Of a stretch of DNA of 64,000 nt, positions 8,109 to 16,502 are shown one piece after another. How positions within the stretch are numbered: the stretch's first letter is position 1; the number at the start of each line of letters is the position of its first letter. Position numbers and translations under genes: made by a program. Below the pieces are notes generated by a model. That model did not search any database and had not been told where the DNA came from. It saw nothing but the letters and a program-made list of their open reading frames with translations. This stretch comes from Leisingera aquimarina DSM 24565 (GTDB taxonomy: Bacteria; Pseudomonadota; Alphaproteobacteria; Rhodobacterales; Rhodobacteraceae). Where the stretch lies: positions 2,402,009-2,466,008 of the forward strand of contig NZ_KI421504.1 of NCBI RefSeq assembly GCF_000473165.1, in the 5' to 3' direction.

Positions 8109-9929
8109 TTACTCCACCGTTACGGATTTCGCCAGATTGCGGGGCTGATCCACATCGGTGCCCTTGGCAACTGCGGTGTGATACGCCAAGAGTTGTGCCG
8201 GGATCGCATAAAGGATCGGCGTCAGCGCTTCCTTGATGCGGGGCATCCGGATGGCGCACCAGACATCCTCACCGGCCTCGTCGATGCCGTCCTGATCCGA
8301 GATCATCAGCACCTTGCCCTTGCGCGCGAGCACTTCCTGCATGTTGGAGACGGATTTGTCGAACAGCGTGTCTTTGGGCGAGAGAACCACCACTGGCATA
8401 TGCTTGTCGATCAGCGCAATAGGTCCGTGCTTCAGCTCGCCGCTCGCATAAGCCTCGGCGTGGATGTAGCTGATTTCCTTCAGCTTCAGCGCGCCTTCCA
8501 GTGCCAGAGGGAACATCAGGCCGCGGCCCAGGAACAAGACGTCGCGGGCTTCGCTGACCTTTTGTGCCGCCTGGCGGATCGCTTCGTTCTGTTCCAGCGC
8601 GGAAGACAGCACATTGGGCAACCCGCGGATCGCGGTGGCGTAGTCTGCCATTTCCTCAGCGCTGAGATGGCCGCGGTCGCAGGCGGCTTTCAGCGCCAGC
8701 GCCAGCAGTACTGTCAGTTGGCAGGTGAAGGCCTTGGTCGAAGCCACACCGATTTCCGGCCCGGCATAAATCGGCAGCGCCAGATCGCTTTCCCGCGCGA
8801 TGGAGCTTTCGGGGACGTTGACCACCGACAGGATCTTGTCCGCCTTTTCCTGGCAATAGCGCAGGGCGGCGAGGGTGTCGGCGGTTTCGCCCGATTGGGA
8901 GACAAACAGCGCCAGCGTCTTGCCGGGGATCGGCGGCTCGCGGTAGCGGAATTCCGAGGCGATATCGACCTCGACCGGCAGCCGGGCGATCTGCTCGAAC
9001 CAGTATTTGGCAGTGACGCAGGCGTAATAAGCGGTGCCGCAGGCGACCATGGTCAGCCGTTCGACCTGAGAAAAGTCTACGTCTCCGGGCAGGCGGACGG
9101 CATCTTCTTCAACCGGCAGGTAGTGGCGGATCGCCTCGGCAATTACATGCGGCTGCTCGGCGATTTCCTTGGCCATGAAATGCTTGTGCCCGGCTTTGTC
9201 GACCTGGGTGGCGTCGATCTGGATGGTTTTGGTTGCGCGGTTCACCAGTTCACCGTTCGCACCGCGGATTTCGGCGCCCGCGCGGGTGACAATGGCGCGG
9301 TCGCCTTCCTCCAAATAAGTGATCTGGTCGGTAAACGGTGCCAGGGCAATTGCATCGGAGCCCACAAACATCTCACCGTTGCCATGGCCGATCGCCAGCG
9401 GCGAGCCTTTGCGGGCAGCGATGATCAGGTCTTCCTCGCCTTCAAGCAGAAAGGCCAGCGCAAAGGCGCCTTCCAGCTGATCCAGTGTTTTAAAGGCGGC
9501 CTCTGCAGGAGAGAGGCCCTCCTGCAGGTAACGCTCGGTCATCAAGGCGACGGTTTCAGTATCGGTCTCGGTGCGGAATTCCATGCCGCAATTCAACAGT
9601 TCGGCGCGCAGGTCCTTGTAGTTTTCGATGATGCCGTTGTGCACGACGGCCACGGCGCCCGCGCGGTGCGGATGCGCGTTGCTGACCGAGGGCGCGCCAT
9701 GGGTGGCCCAGCGGGTGTGGCCGATGCCGGCTTTGCCGGCCAGCGGCTCATGCACCAGCAGATCGCTGAGGTTCACCAGCTTACCCACGGCACGGCGGCG
9801 GCGCAGTGCGCCGTTGTTCACGGTGGCGATGCCTGCGCTGTCATAGCCGCGGTATTCCAGCCGTTTCAGTGCCTCGACCAGGATCGGGGCGGCCTCGTGA
9901 TTACCCAGTACGCCAACAATTCCGCACAT
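8109..9929 (-). CDS. glmS: glutamine--fructose-6-phosphate aminotransferase (isomerizing)
   Basis: GlmS makes glucosamine-6-phosphate from fructose-6-phosphate and glutamine, the entry point to peptidoglycan and LPS amino sugars. The 606-aa protein begins MCGIVGVLG, giving the N-terminal nucleophile Cys2 after Met removal. A class II glutaminase domain (GIGHTRWATHGAP, HNGIIENY) is followed by two SIS sugar-binding domains (ACGTAYYA, LFVSQSGETADT, FLGRG), and the protein ends AKSVTVE as in the family. The start ATG at 9929 overlaps the glmU stop by one base (TGATG), showing coupling. An upstream GTG in frame is possible but would not give the Cys2 N-terminus. Confidence 0.97.
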   Translation of the reverse strand: MCGIVGVLGNHEAAPILVEALKRLEYRGYDSAGIATVNNGALRRRRAVGKLVNLSDLLVHEPLAGKAGIGHTRWATHGAPSVSNAHPHRAGAVAVVHNGIIENYKDLRAELLNCGMEFRTETDTETVALMTERYLQEGLSPAEAAFKTLDQLEGAFALAFLLEGEEDLIIAARKGSPLAIGHGNGEMFVGSDAIALAPFTDQITYLEEGDRAIVTRAGAEIRGANGELVNRATKTIQIDATQVDKAGHKHFMAKEIAEQPHVIAEAIRHYLPVEEDAVRLPGDVDFSQVERLTMVACGTAYYACVTAKYWFEQIARLPVEVDIASEFRYREPPIPGKTLALFVSQSGETADTLAALRYCQEKADKILSVVNVPESSIARESDLALPIYAGPEIGVASTKAFTCQLTVLLALALKAACDRGHLSAEEMADYATAIRGLPNVLSSALEQNEAIRQAAQKVSEARDVLFLGRGLMFPLALEGALKLKEISYIHAEAYASGELKHGPIALIDKHMPVVVLSPKDTLFDKSVSNMQEVLARKGKVLMISDQDGIDEAGEDVWCAIRMPRIKEALTPILYAIPAQLLAYHTAVAKGTDVDQPRNLAKSVTVE

Positions 9930-11284
9930 CACTTGGCTCCCTTCTGCAGGTGGGCCTTCTTGGCGCGCAAGATATCCATCAGCTTGCGCGCGCGGCCCGG
10001 TTTGTTGGTCTGTTCGGCGCGGGCCAGGGCCAGATCGCCGTCTTCGACATTCTTTGTGATCACCGCGCCAGTGGCGGTCATTGCCTCGTTGCCGACCCGG
10101 ACCGGCGCCACCAGCATGGTGTTCGATCCGATAAAGGCGCGGGCGCCGATCTCGGTACGGTGCTTCATCACCCCGTCATAGTTACAGGTAATCGTGCCCG
10201 CGCCAATGTTGCTGGCTTCTCCAACCGACGCATCGCCAATATAGCTGAGATGGTTGACCTTGGCGCCTGCGGCGATTTCGGCGTTCTTGATCTCGACAAA
10301 GTTTCCAATGTGCGTGTCCTCGGCCAGTTCCGCGCCGGGGCGCAAGCGGGCATAGGGACCAACCTTGGCTCCGCGGCTGGCATGGCAGCCTTCCAGATGC
10401 GAGAACGCCCGGATCAGCGCACCGCTTTCCACCGTGACGCCAGGGCCGAAGACCACATTGGGCTCGATCACCGTGTCCCGCCCGATGATGGTGTCAAAGG
10501 CCAGGTATACGGTGTCCGGTGCCATCAGAGTGACGCCCAGATCCAGCAGCTCGGCCCGTGCGCGGGCCTGAAACAGCGCATCCGCCTGCGCCAGTTCGGC
10601 ACGGGAGTTGACACCCAGTGTCTCGGCTTCATCGCAGGAGACCGCTGTCACTTTCAGCTTTTCCCGCCGGGCCAGCTCCACCAGATCGGTCAGGTAATAT
10701 TCGCCCGAGGCGTTTTCATTGCCGACCTTGGCAATCAGATCAAACACCGCGCGTGCCTTGCCGGCCATCAGGCCGGAGTTGCAGAAGGTGAGAGCGCGCT
10801 CCGCGTCGCTGGTGTCCTTGAACTCGACAATCCGTTCCAGGCTGTCGCCGTCCATCACCAAGCGCCCATACCGGCCGGGATCAGCGGCCTCGAACCCCAG
10901 AACCACCAGATCAGCGCGCTGGCGGGCCTCGACCATGCGTTCCAGTGTCTCTGCGCTGACAAATGGCGTGTCGCCATACAGCACCACCACATCGCCCTCG
11001 AATCCGTCCAGTGCCGCACGCGCCTGGTCCACGGCGTGGGCGGTGCCCAGCTGCTCTTCCTGCAATACGACCTCTGCCGTTTCGTCAATTGCAGCAACGG
11101 CTTTTCGCACTGCCTCTGCCCCGTGGCCTGCAACGATAATGGTGCGCTCCGGCTCCAGCGCGCGGCCCGCGGCCATCGCATGCTCCAGCATCGGCGCCTG
11201 GGCGATCGGGTGCAGGACTTTGGGAAGGTCAGAGTTCATCCGGGTGCCTTTTCCGGCCGCCAGGATGACAAGGGCAATGCTCAT
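9929..11284 (-). CDS. glmU: bifunctional UDP-N-acetylglucosamine pyrophosphorylase / glucosamine-1-phosphate N-acetyltransferase
   Basis: GlmU acetylates glucosamine-1-phosphate and then uridylylates it to UDP-GlcNAc in the cytoplasm. The 451-aa protein has the N-terminal nucleotidyltransferase domain with LAAGKGTRMNSDLPKVLHP, EQLGTAHAV and YGDTPF. The C-terminal left-handed beta-helix shows hexapeptide repeats (IGRDTVIEPNVVFGPGVTV, HIGNFVEIKN, SYIGDASVGEASNIGAGTI) and the CNYDG motif before the acetyl-CoA site. It is first in a minus-strand operon with glmS, so two consecutive enzymes of the pathway are coupled. The promoter must lie in the 131 bases shared with the divergent gph. Confidence 0.97.
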   Translation of the reverse strand: MSIALVILAAGKGTRMNSDLPKVLHPIAQAPMLEHAMAAGRALEPERTIIVAGHGAEAVRKAVAAIDETAEVVLQEEQLGTAHAVDQARAALDGFEGDVVVLYGDTPFVSAETLERMVEARQRADLVVLGFEAADPGRYGRLVMDGDSLERIVEFKDTSDAERALTFCNSGLMAGKARAVFDLIAKVGNENASGEYYLTDLVELARREKLKVTAVSCDEAETLGVNSRAELAQADALFQARARAELLDLGVTLMAPDTVYLAFDTIIGRDTVIEPNVVFGPGVTVESGALIRAFSHLEGCHASRGAKVGPYARLRPGAELAEDTHIGNFVEIKNAEIAAGAKVNHLSYIGDASVGEASNIGAGTITCNYDGVMKHRTEIGARAFIGSNTMLVAPVRVGNEAMTATGAVITKNVEDGDLALARAEQTNKPGRARKLMDILRAKKAHLQKGAK

Positions 11285-11415
11285 AATCGCTTTTCTCTTT
11301 GTCTTTTTTTCGCTCCCGTTTTATCCGCTGAGGGGCGGGGCGCAAGAGATAGCGCCATCAAACAAGATTGCGGGCTGCAACATGCGGCAGCGGAAATGCG
11401 CCGAAGGGGCAGGAC

Positions 11416-12078
11416 ATGCGAACAGTTATCTTCGATCTGGACGGCACGCTGGCCGATACTTCCGGTGATCTGCTGGCGGCGGCCAATGCTTGTTTCCGGC
11501 AGATGGGGCTGGGCGATGTGCTGAGCCATCCCGAAGACGCCGGTGTTGCCCTGCGCGGCGGCCGCAACATGCTGGCTACTGGCCTGAAGCGGGCCGGCCG
11601 GTTTGATCACGCTACTGTGGACGAATTCTACCCGGTGCTGCTGGAAGCCTACCGCGATGCCATCGACCACCACACCGTGCTTTACCCTGGCGCGATGGCG
11701 GCAGTGGAAGCGCTGAAGTCTGCAGGTTTTGGTGTCGGTATCTGTACCAATAAGCCCGAGGCGCTGGCGGAACAGCTGCTGCGCAGCCTTGGTGTTCGCG
11801 ATGTCTTTGCCTCGTTGGTGGGGGCAGACACGCTGCCGGTGCGCAAACCCGACCCTGAGCCGTTGTTTGAGGCGGCCCGGCGGGCAGGCGGCGATCCGGC
11901 GCGCACGCTGCTGGTCGGAGACAGTGACACGGACCGCAATACATCTGCCAATGCGGGCGTGCCGTCGGTGCTGGTGACCTTTGGTCCGGCAGGTGATGAC
12001 ATGGAGGCGCTGCAGCCAGAGGCGCTGCTGGACCGCTATGAAGACCTGCCGGCGGTTGCGGAGCGGCTGATTGTGTGA
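11416..12078 (+). CDS. gph: phosphoglycolate phosphatase-like HAD hydrolase
   Basis: This is a 220-aa haloacid dehalogenase phosphatase of the Gph type. It would dephosphorylate 2-phosphoglycolate produced by DNA-end repair or photorespiration. Motif I is FDLDGTLADTSGDL with both Asp residues; motif II Thr lies in VGICTNKPE; the motif III Lys is in PVRKPDPEPL; motif IV is LVGDSDTDRNTSANAG. The alpha-helical cap sits between motifs I and II. I chose ATG 11416 because MRTVIFDLDG matches family N-termini and GGGGCAGGAC precedes it; an open frame runs further upstream without a ribosome site. It is divergent from glmU. Substrate is inferred; related sugar phosphatases look alike. Confidence 0.88.
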   Translation: MRTVIFDLDGTLADTSGDLLAAANACFRQMGLGDVLSHPEDAGVALRGGRNMLATGLKRAGRFDHATVDEFYPVLLEAYRDAIDHHTVLYPGAMAAVEALKSAGFGVGICTNKPEALAEQLLRSLGVRDVFASLVGADTLPVRKPDPEPLFEAARRAGGDPARTLLVGDSDTDRNTSANAGVPSVLVTFGPAGDDMEALQPEALLDRYEDLPAVAERLIV

Positions 12079-12157
12079 TCCCGCAACTTAGTTTCGGGAA
12101 ACTCGGCCAAACGGCTTCCCTCTTGACCCTTGCCGGGCGGCGGCTCACAAACGCCGC

Positions 12158-13351
12158 ATGAGCGAGACATTTTCCGGGTCTTTCACCCAGCAAGAATCCA
12201 TCCCCGAAGACGCCATCGAGGCTGCACTGGCGGTGCTGCGCAGCGGACGGCTGCACCGTTACAACGTAGCGGAGTGCGAGGCAGGGGAAACTGCACTGCT
12301 GGAGCAGGAGTTCGCGGTGCAGATAGGGGCGAAATACTGCCTGGCGGTGGCCTCGGGGGGGTATGCGCTGGCCACGTCTTTGCGCGCAGTCGGGGTAAAA
12401 ACGGGCGACAAGGTGCTGACCAACGCCTTCACACTGGCGCCGGTGCCGGGCTCCATCGCCTCGGTGGGTGCGGAGCCGGTGTTCGTCGAGGTGACCGAGG
12501 ATCTGACCATCGACCTTGACGACCTTGCCGCCAAGGCGGATCAGGCCAAAGTGCTGATGCTGTCGCACATGCGCGGGCATCTGTGCGACATGGACCGTTT
12601 GATGGAGGTCTGCGACGCCGCCGGCATCATCGTGATCGAAGACTGCGCCCACACTATGGGAGCGTCCTGGAACGGTGTTCAGTCAGGCCGTCACGGTGCG
12701 GTGGGCTGCTATTCCTGCCAAACCTACAAGCATGTGAACTCGGGCGAGGGCGGGCTGCTCATCACCGACGATGAAGAGATCGCCGCCCGTGCCATCATGA
12801 TGTCCGGCTCCTACATGCTTTATGGCCGCCATCTGGCGGCGCCGGGGCCAGAGGTGTTTGAGCGGGTGAAATATGAGACCCCCAACATCTCGGGCCGGAT
12901 GGACAACCTGCGTGCCGCCATCCTGCGGCCGCAGCTGAGTGACCTGGAAACCCAGGTGCAGCGCTGGAATGACCGCTACCGCGAAGTTGAGAACGGCCTG
13001 CGCGGCACGCCGGGCTTGACCGTGGTGGAGCGTCCTGCGCAGGAAGTCTATGTCGGATCCTCGATCCAATTCCTGCTGATGGACTGGTCCGAGGAGGCCG
13101 TGCGGGAGGCGGTGCGCCGCTGCGCCGCCCGCGGGGTTGAGCTGAAATGGTTCGGCACAGCGGAACCGGTGGCCTTTACATCCCGCTATGACAGCTGGCG
13201 CTATGCAGAGACGCCGCGCCTGCCGCAAAGCGACCGCATCCTGGCCGGTATCATCGACATGCGGGTGCCGCTGACCTTCAGTGTGGAGGATTGCGCTCAG
13301 ATCGCCCGAATTATCCGCGCCGAGGTTTCCGCCGTCTATCAGTCCGCCTGA
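12158..13351 (+). CDS. DegT/DnrJ/EryC1/StrS-type PLP aminotransferase
   Basis: This is a 397-aa fold-type I PLP enzyme of the sugar aminotransferase family. The PLP-stacking and phosphate regions are LAVASGGYALATSLRAVGV and IVIEDCAHTMGASWNG (Asp162 for the pyridine N). The Schiff-base lysine is Lys191 in CQTYKHVNSGEGG. Members usually aminate nucleotide-linked keto sugars for surface polysaccharides, but no other sugar-biosynthesis gene adjoins, so the substrate is open. A TTGACC hexamer at 12123-12128 lies 30 bases upstream of the ATG, and a matching -10 would place transcription start almost at the start codon (weak evidence). Its 3' end overlaps the convergent CreA-like gene by 13 bases. 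Confidence 0.88.
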   Translation: MSETFSGSFTQQESIPEDAIEAALAVLRSGRLHRYNVAECEAGETALLEQEFAVQIGAKYCLAVASGGYALATSLRAVGVKTGDKVLTNAFTLAPVPGSIASVGAEPVFVEVTEDLTIDLDDLAAKADQAKVLMLSHMRGHLCDMDRLMEVCDAAGIIVIEDCAHTMGASWNGVQSGRHGAVGCYSCQTYKHVNSGEGGLLITDDEEIAARAIMMSGSYMLYGRHLAAPGPEVFERVKYETPNISGRMDNLRAAILRPQLSDLETQVQRWNDRYREVENGLRGTPGLTVVERPAQEVYVGSSIQFLLMDWSEEAVREAVRRCAARGVELKWFGTAEPVAFTSRYDSWRYAETPRLPQSDRILAGIIDMRVPLTFSVEDCAQIARIIRAEVSAVYQSA

Positions 13352-13797
13352 TAAAGCGGCACCGTTGAGATCGATACCTTGGCGGATCCGTCAGTCAGCT
13401 CAGCCGCGTGGGCAGCATAGATCAGGGTCTGGTTGGCTTCGTCGAAGATGCGCTTCACCCGCAGTGACTTCAGGATGATGGAGCGGGACGCCCGGAACAC
13501 GTCCTCGCCATCGCGGCCGCGGTCGATGTCACCGACTGTGATCGGTCCGGTCTGACGGCAAGCGATTGAAGCGTTGGATGGATCTTCGAACCAGTTTCCC
13601 TTGGAGAGACGGTCCAGCAGCCCGCGCTCGAAATAGGCGATGTGGCAGGTCACGCCGCTGACCTTTGGGTCGGCGATAGCCTCGATGATGATATCATTGC
13701 CGACCCAATCGACGCCGATCTGCCCGACCTCCTCAGCTGCGGCGGGCAGGCTCAGCAGGCAGGTCAGGACTGCCGCGGTGCGGTTCAATCGTTTCAT
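13339..13797 (-). CDS. CreA family periplasmic protein
   Basis: This 152-aa exported protein is of the CreA family, whose biochemical role is unknown. A Sec signal peptide is visible (MKRLNRTAAVLTCLLSLPAAA, cleavage after AAA near residue 21). The mature part shows the family pattern: IGVDWVGNDIIIEAIADPKV, GVTCHIAYFERG, an ASIACRQTGPI segment whose Cys can pair with the earlier one, and DVFRASRSIILKSLRVKRIFD. Length is normal. It is convergent with, and overlaps by 13 bases, the DegT aminotransferase gene, so the two are unlikely to be co-regulated. Confidence 0.88.
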   Translation of the reverse strand: MKRLNRTAAVLTCLLSLPAAAEEVGQIGVDWVGNDIIIEAIADPKVSGVTCHIAYFERGLLDRLSKGNWFEDPSNASIACRQTGPITVGDIDRGRDGEDVFRASRSIILKSLRVKRIFDEANQTLIYAAHAAELTDGSAKVSISTVPLYQAD

Positions 13798-13966
13798 CAG
13801 TTTGTTTCCTCGCTATCTGCTTTGTACCAGTCCGTCCGGTTACTGCTAACCCAACGCGCACAATCAGCAAAACGATCCGGGGAACCTTTTCCTGGAAGCG
13901 GACGCGGTCTCTTCGCAACAGCGTGAAAGCGCGCCCTCAGACAGAAATGATATCGAGGAGAGCACA

Positions 13967-14628
13967 ATGCTTACGCCCAAATGCGCCCTGGCTGCTTCCG
14001 CTTTTGGCCTTGCTGGCCGCCCCCGTGTGGGCCGGCGTCCAAGTGCAGGCAGTGACCGACCTGAACCTGCGTGCAGGCCCGGGGCCGCAGCACGAGATCA
14101 TTGGCGTAATCTCTGCCGATGGTTCGGTTGACCTTGAGGGCTGCTTTGAGGAAGGCAACTGGTGCAGGGTCGATATGAAGGTGCGGACGGCTGGGCCTAT
14201 GGTGAATACCCGACCGGCACTCTTTCCGGCACTTATGTGCCGGTTGTTGCCAAGGACAACCCGGTCAAATTCAACATACGTCACGTATACCAGCACGGAA
14301 ACTGGCGAAGACGATGCTGCGCTGGGTGCTGTTGGCGGTGCCATCACCGGCGGCCTGATTGCAGGCCCGGCAGGCATTGTCGCCGGGGCCATTGCGGGCT
14401 CACTCGCGGGTGAGGCTGCGGTGCCGGTCGGGAAGGTGGTGACCTATGTGCGCAGCAACGCCACCGAACCGGTTTACGTGCAGGGTGAGTTGGTGACAGG
14501 TGATCATGATCCCAGAAGAGGTCCAGCTGACCGAGGTTCCGGGAGCCAATTACCGTTACGTCTATCTCAAATCCCTGCCGGTACTGGTTGAGGCGGACAG
14601 CCGCACTGTAACCGATGTCATCCGCTGA
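13967..14628 (+). pseudogene. SH3-domain exported protein gene with four apparent frameshifts
   Basis: The intended protein is a periplasmic bacterial SH3 protein with a glycine-zipper segment, but no single frame covers it. GAGGAG at 13955-13960 precedes ATG 13967 (MLTPKCALAASAFGLA, signal start). The frame then changes near 14000-14030 to read LLAAPVWAGVQ and TDLNLRAGPGPQHEIIGV (SH3). It changes near 14170 to RYEGADGWAYGEYPTG, near 14265 to TYVTYTSTETG and GGLIAGPAGIVAGAIAG, and near 14500 to IPEEVQLTEVPGANYRYVY, ending at TGA 14628. All blocks are well conserved, so decay is recent or some shifts are sequencing errors. I infer a pseudogene. Confidence 0.7.
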
Positions 14629-14705
14629 TCCGGTTGGTGCAGTCTGATGCGGGCGGCTTTTCAGGGGCCGCCCCTTGCCGTTTGAGCTGCCTTGCAGGAA
14701 CACGA

Positions 14706-14734
14706 TTGACCCGAATCGTGGCCTCGTCTATTGA
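14706..14734 (+). promoter_or_regulatory. sigma-70-type promoter of the liu operon
   Basis: TTGACC (14706-14711) is followed after exactly 17 bases by TATTGA (14729-14734). This is a good match to the housekeeping alphaproteobacterial promoter, 47 bases upstream of the ivd start. A perfect TATAAT also lies at 14751-14756 but with no clear -35 at standard spacing. Transcription would start near 14741, placing the downstream palindrome at the start site. Confidence 0.6.
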
Positions 14735-14736
14735 AT

Positions 14737-14750
14737 TGAACAAGTGTTCA
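14737..14750. promoter_or_regulatory. TetR-like palindromic operator before ivd
   Basis: TGAACA and TGTTCA form a 6-bp inverted repeat around a 2-base centre (TGAACAAGTGTTCA). It sits between the -10 box and the ivd start. Spacing and sequence resemble TetR-family operators. Leucine-catabolism operons in proteobacteria are known to be controlled by MerR-type LiuR or TetR-type LiuQ, so control by a TetR-like repressor is inferred. No such regulator is encoded in the window. Confidence 0.5.
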
Positions 14751-14781
14751 TATAATCGGCTGTATCTGGAGGCTCCGCGGG

Positions 14782-15942
14782 ATGTTCAACGCTAGCATGA
14801 CTTTTGATCTTGGTGAGGATGTGAACGCACTGCGCGACGCGGTTCACCGTTGGGCGCAGGACCGCGTCAAGCCGATGGCGCAAGAGATCGACCAGAACAA
14901 CCAGTTCCCTGCAGAGCTTTGGAAAGAGATGGGCGAGCTTGGCCTTTTGGGGGTTACCGTGCCGGAGGAATTCGGCGGTGCCGGCATGTCCTATCTGGCC
15001 CACACGGTCGCGATCGAGGAAATCGCCCGTGCCAGCGCCTCTGTTTCGCTGTCCTATGGCGCGCACTCCAACCTCTGCGTCAACCAGATCAAGCTGAACG
15101 GGAATTCCGAGCAGAAAGCCAAGTATCTGCCGCGGCTGATCTCGGGCGAGCATGTCGGCGCGCTGGCGATGTCCGAAGCAGGTGCGGGATCCGACGTGGT
15201 CTCGATGTCGCTGCGGGCGGAAAAGCGCAACGATCACTTCCGCCTGAATGGCAACAAGTACTGGATCACCAATGGGCCGGATGCCGACACCCTTGTGGTC
15301 TATGCCAAAACCGATCCTGACGCCGGTTCAAAAGGCATGACGGCCTTTCTGATTGAAAAAGAGATGAAGGGCTTCTCCACTTCCAAACACTTTGACAAGC
15401 TTGGCATGCGCGGCTCCAACACGGCTGAGCTGGTGTTTGAAGACGTGGAAGTGCCGTTCGAAAACATCCTGGGCGAAGAGGGCAAGGGCGTGCGCGTGCT
15501 GATGTCCGGCCTGGACTATGAACGCGTGGTGCTGGCAGGTATCGGCACCGGCATCATGGCCTCCTGCATGGACGAAATGATGCCCTACATGGCGGAGCGC
15601 AAGCAGTTTGGCCAGCCGATCGGGAACTTCCAGCTGATGCAGGCCAAGATCGCCGACATGTACACTGCGATGAACTCCGCCCGTGCCTATGTTTACGAGG
15701 TCGCCAAGTCCTGCGACAAGGGCACGGTGACCCGCCAGGACGCGGCGGCCTGCTGCCTTTACGCATCGGAAGTTGCGATGACCCAGGCGCATCAGGCGGT
15801 GCAGGCCTTTGGCGGCGCGGGCTACCTGTCGGACAACCCGGTTGGCCGCATCTTCCGCGATGCCAAGCTGATGGAAATCGGGGCCGGTACCTCTGAGATC
15901 CGCCGCATGCTGATCGGCCGCGAACTGATGGGAACCATGTAA
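14782..15942 (+). CDS. ivd: isovaleryl-CoA dehydrogenase
   Basis: This flavoenzyme oxidises isovaleryl-CoA to 3-methylcrotonyl-CoA in leucine breakdown, passing electrons to ETF. The 386-aa protein has the acyl-CoA dehydrogenase layout: an alpha domain with [13 protein letters not shown], then the FAD/substrate beta domain ([36 protein letters not shown]). The C-terminal helices carry [13 protein letters not shown], where the Glu is the position of the catalytic base characteristic of isovaleryl-CoA dehydrogenases, and [20 protein letters not shown]. It is the first gene of the liu cluster, with a promoter 47 bases upstream, and its stop overlaps the next ATG (TAATG). Confidence 0.94.
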   Translation: MFNASMTFDLGEDVNALRDAVHRWAQDRVKPMAQEIDQNNQFPAELWKEMGELGLLGVTVPEEFGGAGMSYLAHTVAIEEIARASASVSLSYGAHSNLCVNQIKLNGNSEQKAKYLPRLISGEHVGALAMSEAGAGSDVVSMSLRAEKRNDHFRLNGNKYWITNGPDADTLVVYAKTDPDAGSKGMTAFLIEKEMKGFSTSKHFDKLGMRGSNTAELVFEDVEVPFENILGEEGKGVRVLMSGLDYERVVLAGIGTGIMASCMDEMMPYMAERKQFGQPIGNFQLMQAKIADMYTAMNSARAYVYEVAKSCDKGTVTRQDAAACCLYASEVAMTQAHQAVQAFGGAGYLSDNPVGRIFRDAKLMEIGAGTSEIRRMLIGRELMGTM

Positions 15943-16442
15943 TGAAAACGGGCCTGTTGTTAGCTTTGCTGATGGCGGGCACTTCCGTCATGGCGCAGGA
16001 GGTGCATTTCTCCTCCGGTGCGACGGCGGCTTGCGTCGCGGGTGCGGCCAATCAGGACGCAAGGCGCGGCTGCTTAGGAACTTCGGCGCAGCACTGCATG
16101 GGGGAGACGCCGGATGGCTCCACTACCGTTGGTATGATGGGGTGTCTGGATGGCGAGCGCAGCTATTGGGATCAGCGGCTGAACCGCGCCTACAAGTCAA
16201 TGCGGACCAAGGCCGAAGCCTTGGATGCTGAAATGGAGGAACTCGGTTCTGCGGTGCCAAAGACAGCGCCGGCGCTCCGCGGCATGCAGCGGGCTTGGAT
16301 CATCTATCGCGATGCCACATGTGATTTCGAAAGATCGCAGTGGGGTGGCGGAACGGGCGGCGGACCGGCAGTGCTAAGCTGCCTGATGCGGCTGACCGGA
16401 GAGCAGGCGCTCTATCTGGAAGATGCCTGGTTTGGCGAATAG
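15942..16442 (+). CDS. LprI-like exported protein (DUF1311)
   Basis: This is a 166-aa secreted protein with a signal peptide ([19 protein letters not shown], cleavage near residue 18). It has a lysozyme-inhibitor LprI-type domain: CLDGERSYWDQRLNRAYKSM, followed by LRGMQRAWIIYRDATCDFE and a late SCLMRLTGEQALYLED. That is the family's Cys-containing helical hairpin with W-x5-R-x2-C. Six or more cysteines suggest disulfides in the periplasm. Its ATG overlaps the ivd stop, so it is translated with the liu operon, although no link to leucine catabolism is known. Lysozyme inhibition is a property of some family members and is not shown here. Confidence 0.82.
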   Translation: MKTGLLLALLMAGTSVMAQEVHFSSGATAACVAGAANQDARRGCLGTSAQHCMGETPDGSTTVGMMGCLDGERSYWDQRLNRAYKSMRTKAEALDAEMEELGSAVPKTAPALRGMQRAWIIYRDATCDFERSQWGGGTGGGPAVLSCLMRLTGEQALYLEDAWFGE

Positions 16443-16502
16443 CCGTTCACAAAGTGACGCTGGCGGACACGCATTGGCCCGCCAGCAGTGGGATGCAAAG
16501 GA

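Noticed and set aside
7767-10181. 804-codon open frame on the plus strand antisense to glmS and glmU
   Set aside because: It is a mirror of the high-GC, codon-biased glmS/glmU genes. The translation is rich in His, Gln, Arg and Gly with no domain, and no ribosome site was seen.
9806-11524. 572-codon plus-strand frame across glmU and the gph start
   Set aside because: Antisense to glmU, and its end reads gph out of frame.
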